A program made the translations under genes and the position numbers. Of a stretch of 64,000 bases of DNA, positions 39,760 through 53,204 are shown piece by piece. Origin of the DNA: Balanoglossus misakiensis (lineage: Eukaryota; Hemichordata); contig CM082576.2 in assembly GCA_040954595.2 (NCBI GenBank), positions 62,001-126,000 of the forward strand. The letters are read 5' to 3'. Under the pieces are notes generated by a model. The model was not told the origin of the DNA. It saw only the letters and a program-made list of their open reading frames with translations, and ran no database searches. The first letter of the stretch is position 1, and every line of letters starts with the position of its first letter.

Positions 39760-40483
39760 TGTGATATTTTATCCAATTAATTTGGTTGATTGTTTCATGA
39801 CCTCACATACACTTCAGTGATCAGCCGAGGCATACACTATTTCATTACTTGCACTAGATTCACATTCGGATTGACATCTGAATGGCTTGACTGAATGGCC
39901 TATGTAGTGCAGTGAAAACAAGTCAGTTTATGGGCTGGAAAATATGTTTGTTAACGTTATTATATGGACGTTACTGTAAAATTACGGAATTCAATCATTT
40001 TAGATACATTTTTAGGCACAGGGCATTTTTCTTTTGATTGGTTGCTAGCCTAGTAAGTCAAGTTTTGTATGAAACTAGAATTAGGTGCAGTTTAATTGTT
40101 ACTTTTGCGACGTTTAAAACGATGAGCCATGTGTCGTTTGTCTAAAGAAAAAAATTGCCTTGCTACACGAGTTGGGAAAATGGCCTATCGCAACATTTCC
40201 CGGTCCCCTGAGGTTACTTTTTAGCAATCCGAATCGGAAACGGGTTGAATGACACAGTATGCTTGTTCGATGACCTTATTTTCTTTCCGCCAATTTTCAA
40301 CTAAACACTTTTAAAATCCTAGTACTGCAATCTACATAAATACACAAATCTGTTACCATTATTATAAGTATATAAAAATAAACGAAGTATAAACGAGGAA
40401 TTAATCTTTTCATGTGCAGATAGCTGACGAGATCGAGAGAACGCACACGATAACGTTCCCAGCATTCTTCAAAGTTCAACAAA
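39760..40483. promoter_or_regulatory. Bidirectional promoter FAM98/PSMD8
   Basis: The start codons of the divergent genes are 724 bp apart. The interval has an inverted CCAAT motif (GATTGGTTGC near 40036) and no recognised TATA box, fitting a housekeeping divergent promoter. Individual start sites were not determined. Confidence 0.55.
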
Positions 40484-43403
40484 ATGGCGACGCTGAAGGA
40501 AGCTGTGTCCATGTACCAACAACTGACAAAAGAATGGGGAAAGAAACCGCCAAACTTGGATAAATGTGGAGAATTTTTGGGAAAGCTAAAGGTATGAGAT
40601 GTGGCTTTCATAATTGCCGAAATTATATCTTAAAATTATGCGCAGTCAGTAAAACGCGCAACAAAGCCTCTCGACACAACAAGAGCAGACCAACACACGA
40701 GTCATGATTCATCAAAAACAACCGGTTTACATTGATTTCTCTTGTGTCGCGAGATTTCTCTTGAGAGTGATTAAGAAAATGGTAGCATAGGAGGCTGCTA
40801 TAGGGAAATTATATATGCGTGGCTTGCAACAGTTTAATTAAACTGTGGGACCATAAAAATACTCTGTAATTTGTTTACAGTCATTATGAACTTGAAGTAG
40901 ATACAAATGTACACAGAGCTGCAGGTGCAGGCATCGCCTCCTTCGGCGGTACAGCAGAGTGGGAAATGGTGGTTAGTTTGGTTCCGCAGTACCTGTTTTT
41001 TTTACCGCGAAAGATTGGTCGGTTTTGTATATGGTTTTGTTTGTACATATGGAAAATGTTTGCATACATTGTCTACCGGCCCTCCCCACCAAATGTTGGT
41101 ACAGTCTGAGTTGCACTGATCTTCATGAAGTTGACAAATTCATTAATGTGATATGACTATCTTCACAGATAATGCTGCTGAATCTGCAGTTTTTACCAAC
41201 AGATGAAAGTGGACCAACAAAACAAGAACTCATCATTGCCCGTAAGTTCTTGTCTAAACATAAAAATAGATATGTCACAGTCTGAAAAGTAAGATGTTCT
41301 CACCGCATTAAAAATTGTTTATTGATGTTGGAATACAGGTACAATTGACCAACCAAACGTGGATAGAAAATGAGAACCACTAGAAGTGTATCAGTGGGGG
41401 CAACCTGGTGTACTCAAGTACCTCCCTGGTAACTCATACCAGACCTATGAATAGTATGATAGCCTATGGGAAAGTTGGTGAAAAGAAATACATGTAGGAT
41501 TTAATGTTTACCAAAAACCTTGCCTTCAGTCACACATAGAGACTGGCTTAACTACTGCATTTGAAATGGGATTATTGTGGAGGCTGAAGGGTGGATATTG
41601 GAAGCAGAGCTAAATGAAATAATCAGCCCTTAAGATGTACTATGTCCCCTTAACTAAGACCATAATTGCTATTTTCTTTGTAGGCGATATTCTTGAAATA
41701 GGAGCACAGTGGAGTATTGCTAAAAAGGAAATACCAGCATTTGAGCGTTACATGGCACAGCTGAAAACCTATTATTTAGATTACCAGTGAGTACATGTAA
41801 TTCCAAATCATTTTCATGCAACAAATGTTCAAGCAATATGAAAAGATATATGAAAAACAGATCTATAAACCATAATTAATCAACAATTGCATTAAATTAA
41901 TGCCATTCACGTACTGATCTGCAGTTAGCAGCATATTCCATAAATCTGTGATACACTCTTGGTTAGTGGTCAAAATTCCCGGAATTTTGAATCTCTAGTC
42001 TTACATTTTTAGAAGGTCATGGAATCACTTTTTCCATCTTTGTCTTGTTCAGGAATGAGCTCCCTGAGTCAGCCTACAGGTACCAATTACTGGGTCTTAA
42101 TTTACTGTGTTTGTTGGCACAGAATAGGTTAGCAGAGTTTCACACAGTAAGTACAAAACTACATACCTTGAAGGAAACAATTCTATATGAATTCTCTGAG
42201 AGTATGGTAACTAATACAATTCTGTGATGATTTTTGAAAAGAAATTCAACTCTCTTTAGATTTAAACAATTGACTGTTTTTATTCAGGAATTAGAACTTT
42301 TACCATCAAAGGAAATTCACAGTAATATTTACATCAAACATCCTGTGTCGATGGAACAGTATCTTATGGAAGGTAGTTATAATAAGGTGAGTATCTCATT
42401 GGTGTTGAACTGCATTAAACTGCTATGATAGACATTGACATTTGGTTATTTCATAGACTCGACCTGATAATGGCTCCTGACTGCAATCTATTGTCTTGGA
42501 CTTTGAAAGTGGTTAACAGACAATTTAAGTTTCTTATTTAGGGCAGTCTGTACTACAGATACCGTGTGATGAGGAATCCAATGCTTTTATTTACCAAAAG
42601 AACGTTAGCTCCAGTCAATTTGCCATTTGACTCTGTGCTGATGTGTATCTGATCTTTTGCTGTCTCTTTTCTTTGTAGGTCTTCCTGGCCAAGGGGAATG
42701 TACCAGCTGATAGTTACAACTTTTTTATTGATATATTGTTGGGTACAATAAGAGATGAAATAGCTGCCTGTGCTGAGAAAGCCTATGAAAAGATCGCATT
42801 CAGTGAAGCTGCCAGGATGCTCTTCTATCAGAAACAGAAGGACATGAAGGCATATGCTGCCAAGGTAAACATTAGTAAAAAGTTTTGGAAACCAATGTAA
42901 TTATTCAGTCTTACATATACATAAGAGAGATTGTCTAAAACTTTAATCATTTTTTATCATATATCCATGAGTCAAGTCCACAAGACTTCGAGTAGGTGTG
43001 GAATGTGTACAAGGTTGTAGACAAAGTCTAAGAAACCCACTCTTGCCTCTCCAGAGGGTGCTGTGTATGACCTGCAAGTGGATTTCACGGACAATGTCTA
43101 ATACGTCATGTTTCAGTGAATGTTAAAAACATGATTGGTGCAGCAGGTATTCTAGGAAGATGTTAAAGTGTAAGGTTTTATTTTGCAACACTTTCCTATG
43201 CTTCCGTGCACTGAGAAGTACTAATGAAAGGACTTCATCTTACGTACTCTGTTTTCATTACTTTGCAGAGGGACTGGATAATAGGCAAGGATAACTATTT
43301 CCACTTTCAGAATGAAGAAAAAGAGACAGAAGAGACAATACCATCAAATACGATTGCACAACAAGCAATAGAATATGCCAAAGAGCTGGAAATGATTGTT
43401 TAG
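40484..43403 (+). CDS. PSMD8: 26S proteasome non-ATPase regulatory subunit 8 (Rpn12)
   Basis: Lid subunit of the 19S regulatory particle; Rpn12 incorporation completes lid assembly before docking to the base. Seven coding exons: 40484-40591, 41169-41241, 41684-41786, 42053-42146, 42288-42386, 42679-42864, 43269-43403; 265 aa, close to the about 257-residue conserved form of human PSMD8. Landmarks are [17 protein letters not shown] at the N-terminus, [54 protein letters not shown] and, in the C-terminal PCI/winged-helix part, [20 protein letters not shown]. The protein ends [12 protein letters not shown]. The ATG lies in an AAAATGG context. AATAAA at 44071 is a possible poly(A) signal. It shares a promoter region with FAM98. 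Confidence 0.97.
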
Positions 43404-46400
43404 ATTTGAATTGCCAGGGTCCTGCAGATAGAATTTGTTATTCTGATGATTCTTGAAAGACCAACATTTGTAGTACAATTTCAGTAATCTTGTGTATACA
43501 GGGAGTCATTTTATCTTGATGATGTGGACACCAAATTGTATGATGATCAAGTGATTGTAAAAGGCCAGGCTGATGCAGATCTAAGCTCAGCATTCTTTTC
43601 ATGTGTCCAACTTTTTTTCAACATACATGTAGTGCAACAGAGCCAGCACCCCATGAATGTTCTTGTGAGAGAACAGGCAGATATAGGGTGGGGAAAACAT
43701 CATGTCTAACTAGTTACAGATGGTAACATAGCAACTTTTTCCCTTTATTATTTTTTGTATGGTAATTTCGTTTTGTGCATCATAAAATTCTTTGGGTTTT
43801 GTAAAGTAAAAAAATTTATCTTCAACATAAATTTCGTGATGCGTCATTCAATCATGTATCCAGGATTCCTCCCATTTCCACAGCATGACAGCTTGTACTT
43901 GGCCCTGAAATCATACAGAACAGGCTAGGCCTTGCCACTTCAGAGCTTACAAAGAAAAAAATTAAAACAAATCACAATCTTGACACTTTTCACTATATTA
44001 GCATTTATTTTTGTATGTAAATACTCTAAAAGATCAAATAATTGTCACTATTACAGAATCTAATCCTCTAAATAAAACAGCCCAAGTGGAGTCTCTCAAA
44101 ACAGAAACAAATACTGCCAATATCATATCTACTTTGCAGTGATTAAATGCGTGCAAAATGACGGATATACTCCACTAATCATGCATGGCAAATCTAGTTT
44201 CAAAGATTATTATTCTATTGAAATAGTTAAAGCCAAACACTATTTTTTGGTTGATCTAATATATCTGAAGGAAGGTAACTTCTGAGTGCTTTATCAAATT
44301 TGACTAGCAGTGGCAATCCTTAAAGCAGTTATGCAAATTCCAGCCTAAAATTCCTCACGCACTGATTCTTCTAAACTGTAGGCAAAAAAAAAAAAAAAAA
44401 TGACAATTTTTACAAAATTGAGAAATGTCTTGGTATCTTAACAAAAGTTTTCAAAAAGACTTGTTTCAACAATTTACAATGTTTTATAAAGAAAAGTACA
44501 TTGTAATATACAAAAAGTCTGATAGCTATTCCTTTCAAAGGCTGCTGACATCTGCGTCCAGAGATAGAACCCCACATCAAGTGTTCCACTGTTTGACTTT
44601 ACCAGTGTTCACTGTGTGATATATTATGCATGGACAAAGATAAAATGGAATATTTGTAGGATGGGTACACAGACACTGAATGTTTGACACGAACACCAGA
44701 TTGGTGCACTTGACAAAGAGTTCTACCTGAACACAGCATGAGATGTGAAGTGGATCACAGACCCACCATGACCATTGACACAATGTAATCACCAGCCACT
44801 ATTATCTCAAATTGCCAAACCTGACACAAGTACCAGCCTTTGAAAATCATGGGGTTTCTTGTTGCTTGGCAACTCGGGGGCTTTCCACTCCACATCTCAT
44901 ATCATCTGACACCAGCATCTACATAGAATATTAGGTAAATAAAAATCACTTTTTCGTCATGCTTTAAATTCTTCAAAATTATTTCTCAATATATTTCACA
45001 CAATAGCAACTACAATGTTTCTATGAATAAGTATAATTATTGATTTTAGCTAGCCACATGAACACCATTTATACCAAACAAGCTGTCTGATATACACTAT
45101 TTTCGGGGGAAAAATTCAGGGTACTATGTACCAGTAGATAAAAAGTGTGCAAATTTTTGACCAAGAATTTTGTTAGTGATTTTTTATATCACAGTGCTCA
45201 TTCTTCACAAGAATACATCCTTCATTCAATACAAACATTTCTCTTTAGTTTCTGAATGCATAATCCAACATGCAGAAGTAACAACAGTATAATGAAGTCC
45301 TGATTAATTTTCTGTCGTATAAAAGATGGTGACACAGCCAGTTCTGAAGGGGTTTCTGAAACACGTCTCAATTAAGGTGGCATTGCATGAAAAGTTGTGA
45401 TTTTTGCCAAATTTTACTTTTTTACATAAATCGGTAGGCCTAATACTGACCCACACCCTGACTAATACGTCTTGGCGGAAATGGTGCATAATCACCCCAA
45501 AATAGCACTTTTCTGAATGAGTTCACAGCTTAACAAATAGGTGTCAACAATGCAAATGGCCGTTTTTCTCAGTTTGCATTTTCGCTGCTCTTGACAACTT
45601 CAGACGAAAATAGCTTCGCTATTTTAACTGGGGATTGTGTATGACCCATCCAACAAAACTGTATTTTTGTTAGTCGATAAAGTGTCCCTGGCGGGAATAA
45701 ACTCTGATTCATAAAATACAACTCACCGTGAATTTGATCAAATTTTACTAAAAATCTAACTTTCAAACGCTGTTACTCCTCAATGGAAGCAGACAACGCA
45801 AAACAAAATTACCGTTTTTTTGCACTTGTACTCTAGTTTCGAATGACATACTAAGATGCATGATGCATGGTCAACTTTTTTACCTATTTTAAATTTCATG
45901 ACATAATATCAAAAAAATGTTTTTTTTCACCCAAAATCGCCACCATTTCCGGGGATCAATAATGTTTGCAACTCAAACAAAAGTTCAAAATCTCAGCTTC
46001 CAGAATATATATGGTTTATGGGGGTTTTAACTTTGTCTTTGATGAGAAATAGGCCTCTGAAAAAGTCTCGACGGTTTCATGCAATGCCACCTTATAACCA
46101 CCTTCAAAGAATGCAACAAGATACCTTGCCCACTCAGATTTACTACCTGGGCATAAATTACATACACACACTGGCTTGAATGTGCAGAACCTGACACAGA
46201 ATTCATAAACTGGGAAGGACATTTTCCCCGAGTAGCCATATACATGTGCAAGGAATGCCAGCTCATTACAGCATATATTTTAGAGTACTTACCTTGTACC
46301 TGGCAAGCAAGGTACATTTACAAATAAACATTGTTTAAGTCACTTTCACAATAATGAGAAAAAATCAAGAAAAAAAGTGTACATAAATGCATGCACAAAG

Positions 46401-47306
46401 CAACTATACATGTGCAGCAATAACTTTAAACACATGCACACACACACACACCTTACAATATTGTATAGCTACATGTGTATGAGTGCTGTGAAATTCTCTC
46501 TGTTGCGCTTGTAAACTTGGGACCACTAGATTTCACCCCCAAAAAAGTTGACATTTTTTAATTAAAAATAAACAATAATTTATCAGAGTTGTAAAATTGC
46601 ACTGGACAGGTAACAGAAATTTGGAAGGTATCTTGAAAACCAAATTTACTTTAGAAACATTCACACCAGTTTTCTTTACCATTACTCAAGTTATTGATGT
46701 TCTCCAAATATCAAAAGCAACATAATTCTAAAATTAATATACATATATACAATTGTTGGATCACAAGCAAAACTTTGAGGTTGCACAATACTCCAAGTAT
46801 GGTACATCATATATTCAAAATAAGATTGCCTTTTTGCGTAAATGTGGAGTAAAAGATACACTGTTCCTTTCACTGACATCATGTCTTGTGATAAGTGTTG
46901 AAAGAGAAAGTTCATTGTTGTCTATAGAAGTTTTCAATGTTTTCTCTCATTCAGCATGATCTTAGGTGAAAATATAACATACTACTACTTGCTAAAACCC
47001 ACATTACTATTATTTTTGTGATATATAATAGAACAGCGAAATGAACAATGAAAAAGACCATACATGATAAAGTGATTTCTATCCTTCTATGAGAAAGAGC
47101 ACTGCGAATGCAAAAGCAGTCCAAAACGGCTTGATTATTGATGATAAAATAATTTTGACAATAATGTAAACTTTACACACACTCAATTCTTGGACATATT
47201 TTCTGGTTACTATCTCTATGCAGACTGAGTTGTTGCTAATGGCAAGTTACTGTTGGACTCATAAACTGCTGAAGACAGATAATGACAAGTGGGGGTACAA
47301 ATAAGA
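43404..47306. other. Intergenic region between PSMD8 and PCMT1
   Basis: The two convergent genes end here. It contains the PSMD8 and PCMT1 3' UTRs, an 18-base A run at about 44383, a TA-flanked transposon-like element (45375-46092) and a CA tract near 46438-46450. No coding sequence was supported. Confidence 0.6.
45375..46092. mobile_element. 718-bp non-autonomous element with terminal inverted repeats
   Basis: The ends are AGGTGGCATTGCATGAAA and its exact complement TTTCATGCAATGCCACCT. Each end is immediately followed by TA, consistent with the TA duplication of Tc1/mariner-type elements. A second internal complementary pair (GCGGAAATGGTG near 45475, CACCATTTCCGG near 45942) indicates further internal symmetry. 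No transposase reading frame is present. Confidence 0.75.
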
Positions 47307-50300
47307 CTATTTGAACCTTCCAGACCACTGCTTGTCCTTGCTGGTGAGTGGAACATAGATAACACCCATGAGATTTTTCTTCTTGATGGTGCCATCAGCT
47401 TGTTTGTCGTACTGTTCTAACATCTGATTGCCTCCTGCAGGTCCCACAGGGAGTACTAGTCTACCTCCAGGTTTCAGCTGATCCAGTAGCTGCAGGTTGT
47501 CAAAAGAAGTCACAGAGGACAAAAGTAAGAACTCATCTATTTGCTAAGCTTCTTTTACCCAAGTAAATGATGAGTGGACAAAGTCACAGGCACAGAAAGT
47601 ACCGGTACGAATCAACTGCCAGATTTCAGATGATCAAGGTGAAAGTCACAGACTTGAAACAGCACAGATGGCACAAATATAAACATACCCGGTTTTATCA
47701 TATCTCAATAAAGATTCTCAACCAATTCAGTTGTTTGTTGTACCATTAAGCATTTTTATCTTTTTGCTATGTTTCGATGTCTGCCTTGACAAGTGCTCAC
47801 CAAGTGACCAGTTTCTCTTGCAAACGCCCTCTAGCATATCCCCCCCCCCCCAGGGGCAGAGCTTCACAAGTCTATGGGTCTACATGATCACAGGACTTTG
47901 ATACACAATCATACCAAACTAAACAAATTCGCTCCAGTCATTCTATATAATTTACTCAAGACATGTTTTGCTAAAATGTATTTATTATGGCATGAGCCTT
48001 GGGGCAGTCTATATAAGCCTTATAGGATATGTTTTATATCTCGTGTTTTACACAGACAACTCTTCATATAAACTTCATCCCACCTAAATTTACATATTTG
48101 GTCACTACAGGTTATTTTTCAATGTTTATACTCACTGCCTGTGGAACTGTGTCTGCTGCTGCACCAACATGTATGGCATCATATGGAGCACCCGGTTCAT
48201 AACCTTGCCTGCCATCACCAGCTACGAAAAACAAAAACATTCCGGTCACCGCAATGATAATGCACTTCATTGTTTGGTTTATGACAGACAAGTTTCTTTT
48301 TTTTGCATGTTGTTGAAACTTTCTGCAAAATCTGAAAAAAATTGTTTTCCGAGTCTTCTGCCAAAATTTTGATTGATGTATCATGAGAAGACAGTTGGTA
48401 CTTATAGCAGAGCAGACATAGAAAAATCTACCACTTACTGACAAGTGTCAATCTTCCTGACTCAAGGAGATGGTTGTGGGTTCTCTTTACATTGCTTATT
48501 GACCCATCAACCAATTCCTTTATGTGATCTATTCCAACGACTCGACCTTGTTCTCCAACCTGCAATGCAAAGAGAAATCAGTAACTATCCCGTCCCTGAT
48601 GATAAACATACATCATGTTCAGTCACACTCATGGAAACAGCTGTGGAGACAGAGCTTTGATATGAAAGTGTATCACAGCATCATTCTCGCCCCACCAGAC
48701 TACGGATTTCTTTCCAGCGCTGCCGTAAAAGGGCCGTGGTTTGCGACGAAGCACAGCATGTGTAAGGTCATTCAGCAGTCAAGGCCATGCAAAATCATAA
48801 TCTCATTCAACAAATTTTCTGTCTATTTACAAAATGTACTCACAAATTTGTGTACATATGAGGTTGGAAAGACATTCTAGTTGCTAATAAAATAAACAAG
48901 ATCACTGTTCATAAAAAGGACTGTTTTTGTTAATTTCTAATTTTAAAGACTTGATCAAAACCACAAAACATGCTTTATGGTACTTCACTGGGGTTTGAAA
49001 TGTTGCTTACTTTGATGTACACGTTGCCTAGCAAATGTCAGTCACTCTCTTGGTCCATATTTACAGTTTTATATACACATAATTCTCTGAACACATGAGC
49101 AAATATGCCTCACATTTGGTTATTTGAAGAATGTTACATGAAAATATCTCACCATCAGTGCCATACAGACTGTCAAGTAGCCACTGCCAGATCCCACGTC
49201 TAGTGCAGTATTTCCTTCCTTCAGATGTTCTGAGAGTACTTCTAGGGCATGAGCATGCTACAAACATATCCAAAGTGACTTGCTGGTCAACATCATCAAA
49301 GCTTATGGTTTGGCCGAAATTTTAAATTCTACCTATTGATGTACCACTCAGAACTGGTTGGTATATTTGAATATTGTTTAATCATCAGGAGCTTCAGTTT
49401 TGACCATGTTGGTATTCCCAACATGACTGTAGCACATTGCGGAAATGGCTTAAGTTAATACCTGTTTGAAATAACGAATGAAAAGCAGGGCCTCAACAAT
49501 CACATCAAATTTTAGTATGTAGTCACATCATAGAATGATTAAAGTGTTTGAAAAATTATGACTGTTCAGCATACTCACAAATCCATTAAATATACAGTTG
49601 ATTCTTAATTATGCAAGTAACACCCATTGGCCCCTTTTTGCCTTTGGCATATTGACAATAACAATTTCTGTCTGCCCACATTCCACCAAAGATGACCATC
49701 ATTTTAGCAGTCTACTTTCACTTGGTTGAGCCAAGCTGGTAAAAGTTAAAATATGAAAAAATTTTGTTCTGACACATAGCCACCAATGGGGCAGCCTAAT
49801 CAGTCTCTCTATCACACGGTCATGAAACAATGCTTGATGCTAGTTGATATCCTATTTTTAAAGGTGAAAATCACCTTTAAACACCACATGACCAAGACAG
49901 CGAGGTGTTACTCGTTTATTTGCTCATATCACACTCTGTCTCAAGGGATCCTGCTCCGTTTTGTGACTGTGTAATAGAGGGACTGTGGCCTAATGAATGC
50001 TTTGAGGTATGGGGCCAGAGGAGTCGAGTTTTTTAAAAGAATGTTCTTTCATTATATTCTAACTTTGCACCATAAAAAAGGGGATAAGCAAAGTAGTAAA
50101 AATAAAGTGTCTTCCTTTGTACCTACCATATGAGGTGCACTAATTGTAACAGCATAACCTGCAGAGAACAAAACCACAATATGAATGTTTATTCTACAAC
50201 AAAAACTGGGGCACACTTTTATGTCCACAATTATTACCTCAGATTAGCAGAAAGTATGCTCATATTTACCATGTTACCAATTTTCAATCTATAGGATCAA

Positions 50301-53153
50301 CTAGGCCGGCATAGCACATCCAGAACTTCCACACACGAAGTTATGTCGGCCCAGATTTTACGTAGGCCCTGACCCCCCCCCCCCCCCTACCATTACCCAA
50401 CTAAGTCCCCCTGGGCTGACTTAGTACATGTCCACACATTGGTTTTTCTACACTGGCCCACGATCACTCCAGCAAATACTGTAAAATCGGTAATTTTCGC
50501 AAACAGTAAATTTTTGCAAACTTCGCGAGAGCCAAAAATGTGAAAATAAAATGTATTTCGGCAATACCGATACGGTGAAATACGAGAACGCAAATAGTTG
50601 CGTAACAGTTGCCTCTTTTGATATCACGAAAATTTCCTGTCCCGAAAATCTCCCATTTTACATTTTACAGTAGTCATAACAACTTACCGATACTTTGTGG
50701 GGAGTCCATGTATGGATTAAATTTTGAATATGCTCCTCGATCAACAGACATCATGGCATCATAAACATGGGCACTCTTAATGATACCATTTTCTGAAAGA
50801 ATTTTAGTAATAAAAAATGACACAATATAAGAATTCCAATCAATGCGCAAAATGACGACCATAATATATAAAGTTATTTGGGCAATTACAGTAAACAGGT
50901 ACAAGGTTTTCGAGTTTATTTATTTGGGCAACATATCGAACTGAAAATGTTATTACACTTTGACCAAAACAAATTTAACTCTTTGTCAACTTGGTTCACA
51001 GCTCAACTGAAATACTAACGTTTGCTTTACAATAAACGAATTAATGCATAAACCATTTTTTGTAATAAATTGAAAACGGGATCCAAACATTTAGGGCGTT
51101 CTCACTGGCACGTTTACACCGGTGCTACACCGGTGTAGATTTGACACCGACGGAAAAAAACAAGTGAGAACGCTTTACACTGGTGTTGGGCCGGTGTTAA
51201 TTTGCGACGGCGATGGGTGGTGGGTCAGGGCCAGCGCTCCGACGCAAATATGCAGTGAGAACGCAAAGATAAACAAACACCGTTCAAAAGCGCCACCCTG
51301 CAGTGACTTTTGGGTATGTTTATTAGGTATAGCCCATTGTCTTTGGTCAGTTTCCATTGTGAAGTCAATCACACTGGACGCGAGTGGTTTTCAAACCATT
51401 CGCAGTTTGCCAGGTCTGCAACACTTCTGTCTGCTACCAACTTTCAGAAGGTTCTCTCGATCACCGAAAAGCTGAGGCATTTTCCATTTATGGATTAACA
51501 TTCATTTACTTCTAAACATTATCAAAACTGTCACAAAGTCGTCTAGAACGCATATGCAGGTATAGAAACTGAAACATGTTGCTGTAATGTCCTCGACGTC
51601 CTCAATTTTGTTAGTTGCCGTGTTGCTAAACATGACCATTTAGACGGTGTTTATTTCAAAACAGTGGCCAAAAGTTTAGTGTGTGGTCGCACAGAGATTC
51701 TGTGGGCTAATCCCCTGTGTTTGCAGTGAGTAAACACTGGCCCTACACCGGTGTCGAAACTTTTAGTGAGAACAAGACTACTGATACGTCGATACCTCAG
51801 TTCTGTGTCGAAATATTTCTATGCATTGCCCCGCCCACATTTGTAGATTCCGACACTTAAAACAGCTGGGTTGCAGCTAATGAATGATATTGTCTGTCCG
51901 GAACCCAACAGACATCGTCATGCAGAACGAGCAACCCCCGCTAAAATCACTGCACTTGCAGCTATACCTGGATGGGCATGATTGTTATTTACAAATTTCT
52001 CAACTAAAGTGGGTCACTCATAGGGAACTGAGTAATTTTGTTATTGTTGTTGTTGTTGTTGTTAAGATTGGTAATAAAAATTTTAAAAAAATCAATGTTC
52101 ATTTCTTGCTATGTTTGTCGATGTTGTAGATAACTGTAAAAAAAACCCAACCATAATCGTGGAAAACACGACCTAGGTCGCCGAATGTCACTACCGTCTT
52201 ACATACAGGCAAGGGTGGAATCCACATGCCCTGGATCTAGGCTCATGGGCCACCTTCAAGGCCCTGAAAAATCACCCCATTCACCAGCGAGCGATTAAAT
52301 TATGCCACCATAGGCATTGAAATTTATCTCACTGACCTAATTTGGGCTTCACTTCATCTATCGACCTGCAAACGAGTGGAAAAACGGCGATTTCCAAGTC
52401 GTACCCAGTCAAATTCAATCACATTTGAATGACGCGCCCGGTGGTGATGGCTCCATTTCTCTGCCTATTTAAATTGACCAATCGGGCGCCCTGTAAAGGC
52501 TGCCTCGGCCACCGCTCAACTCGTACGAGTACGTGTAACTGCGTTCAAAATAACGCGAAAAAAAGGAGGCGAAACCTTAAGAGTCATACAGATAAATGGA
52601 TACTTCCCAACTTTGTCATAAAATCTACCATTTTACGTCTTGAATACAGTGCAGTCGATAGTCAGAACGTACACTTCCGGGTGTTGCTCGTACGAGTTGA
52701 GCGGTGGCCGAGGCAGCCTTTACAGGGCGCCCGATTGGTCAATTTAAATAGGCAGAGAAATGGAGCCATCACCACCGGGCGCGTCATTCAAATGTGATTG
52801 AATTTGACTGGGTACGACTTGGAAATCGCCGTTTTTCCACTCGTTTGCAGGTCGATAGATGAAGTGAAGCCCAAATTAGGTCAGTGAGATAAATTTCAAT
52901 GCCTATGGTGGCATAATTTAATCGCTCGCTGGTGAATGGGGTGATTTTTCAGGGCCTTGAAGGTGGCCCATGAGCCTAGATCCAGGGCATGTGGATTCCA
53001 CCCTTGCCTGTATGTAAGACGGTAGTGACATTCGGCGACCTAGGTCGTGTTTTCCACGATTATGGTTGGGTTTTTTTTTACAGTTATCTACAACATCGAC
53101 AAACATAGCAAGAAATGAACATTGATTTTTTTAAAATTTTTATTACCAATCTT

Positions 53154-53204
<51 letters not shown>

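Noticed and set aside
43524-43709. Open frame downstream of PSMD8
   Set aside because: It begins after the PSMD8 stop, most likely in the 3' UTR, and shows no recognisable similarity.
52429-52797. 122-codon open frame across the foldback centre
   Set aside because: It spans the mirrored arms and their spacer, so the two ends are reverse-complement translations of each other; no protein family is recognisable.
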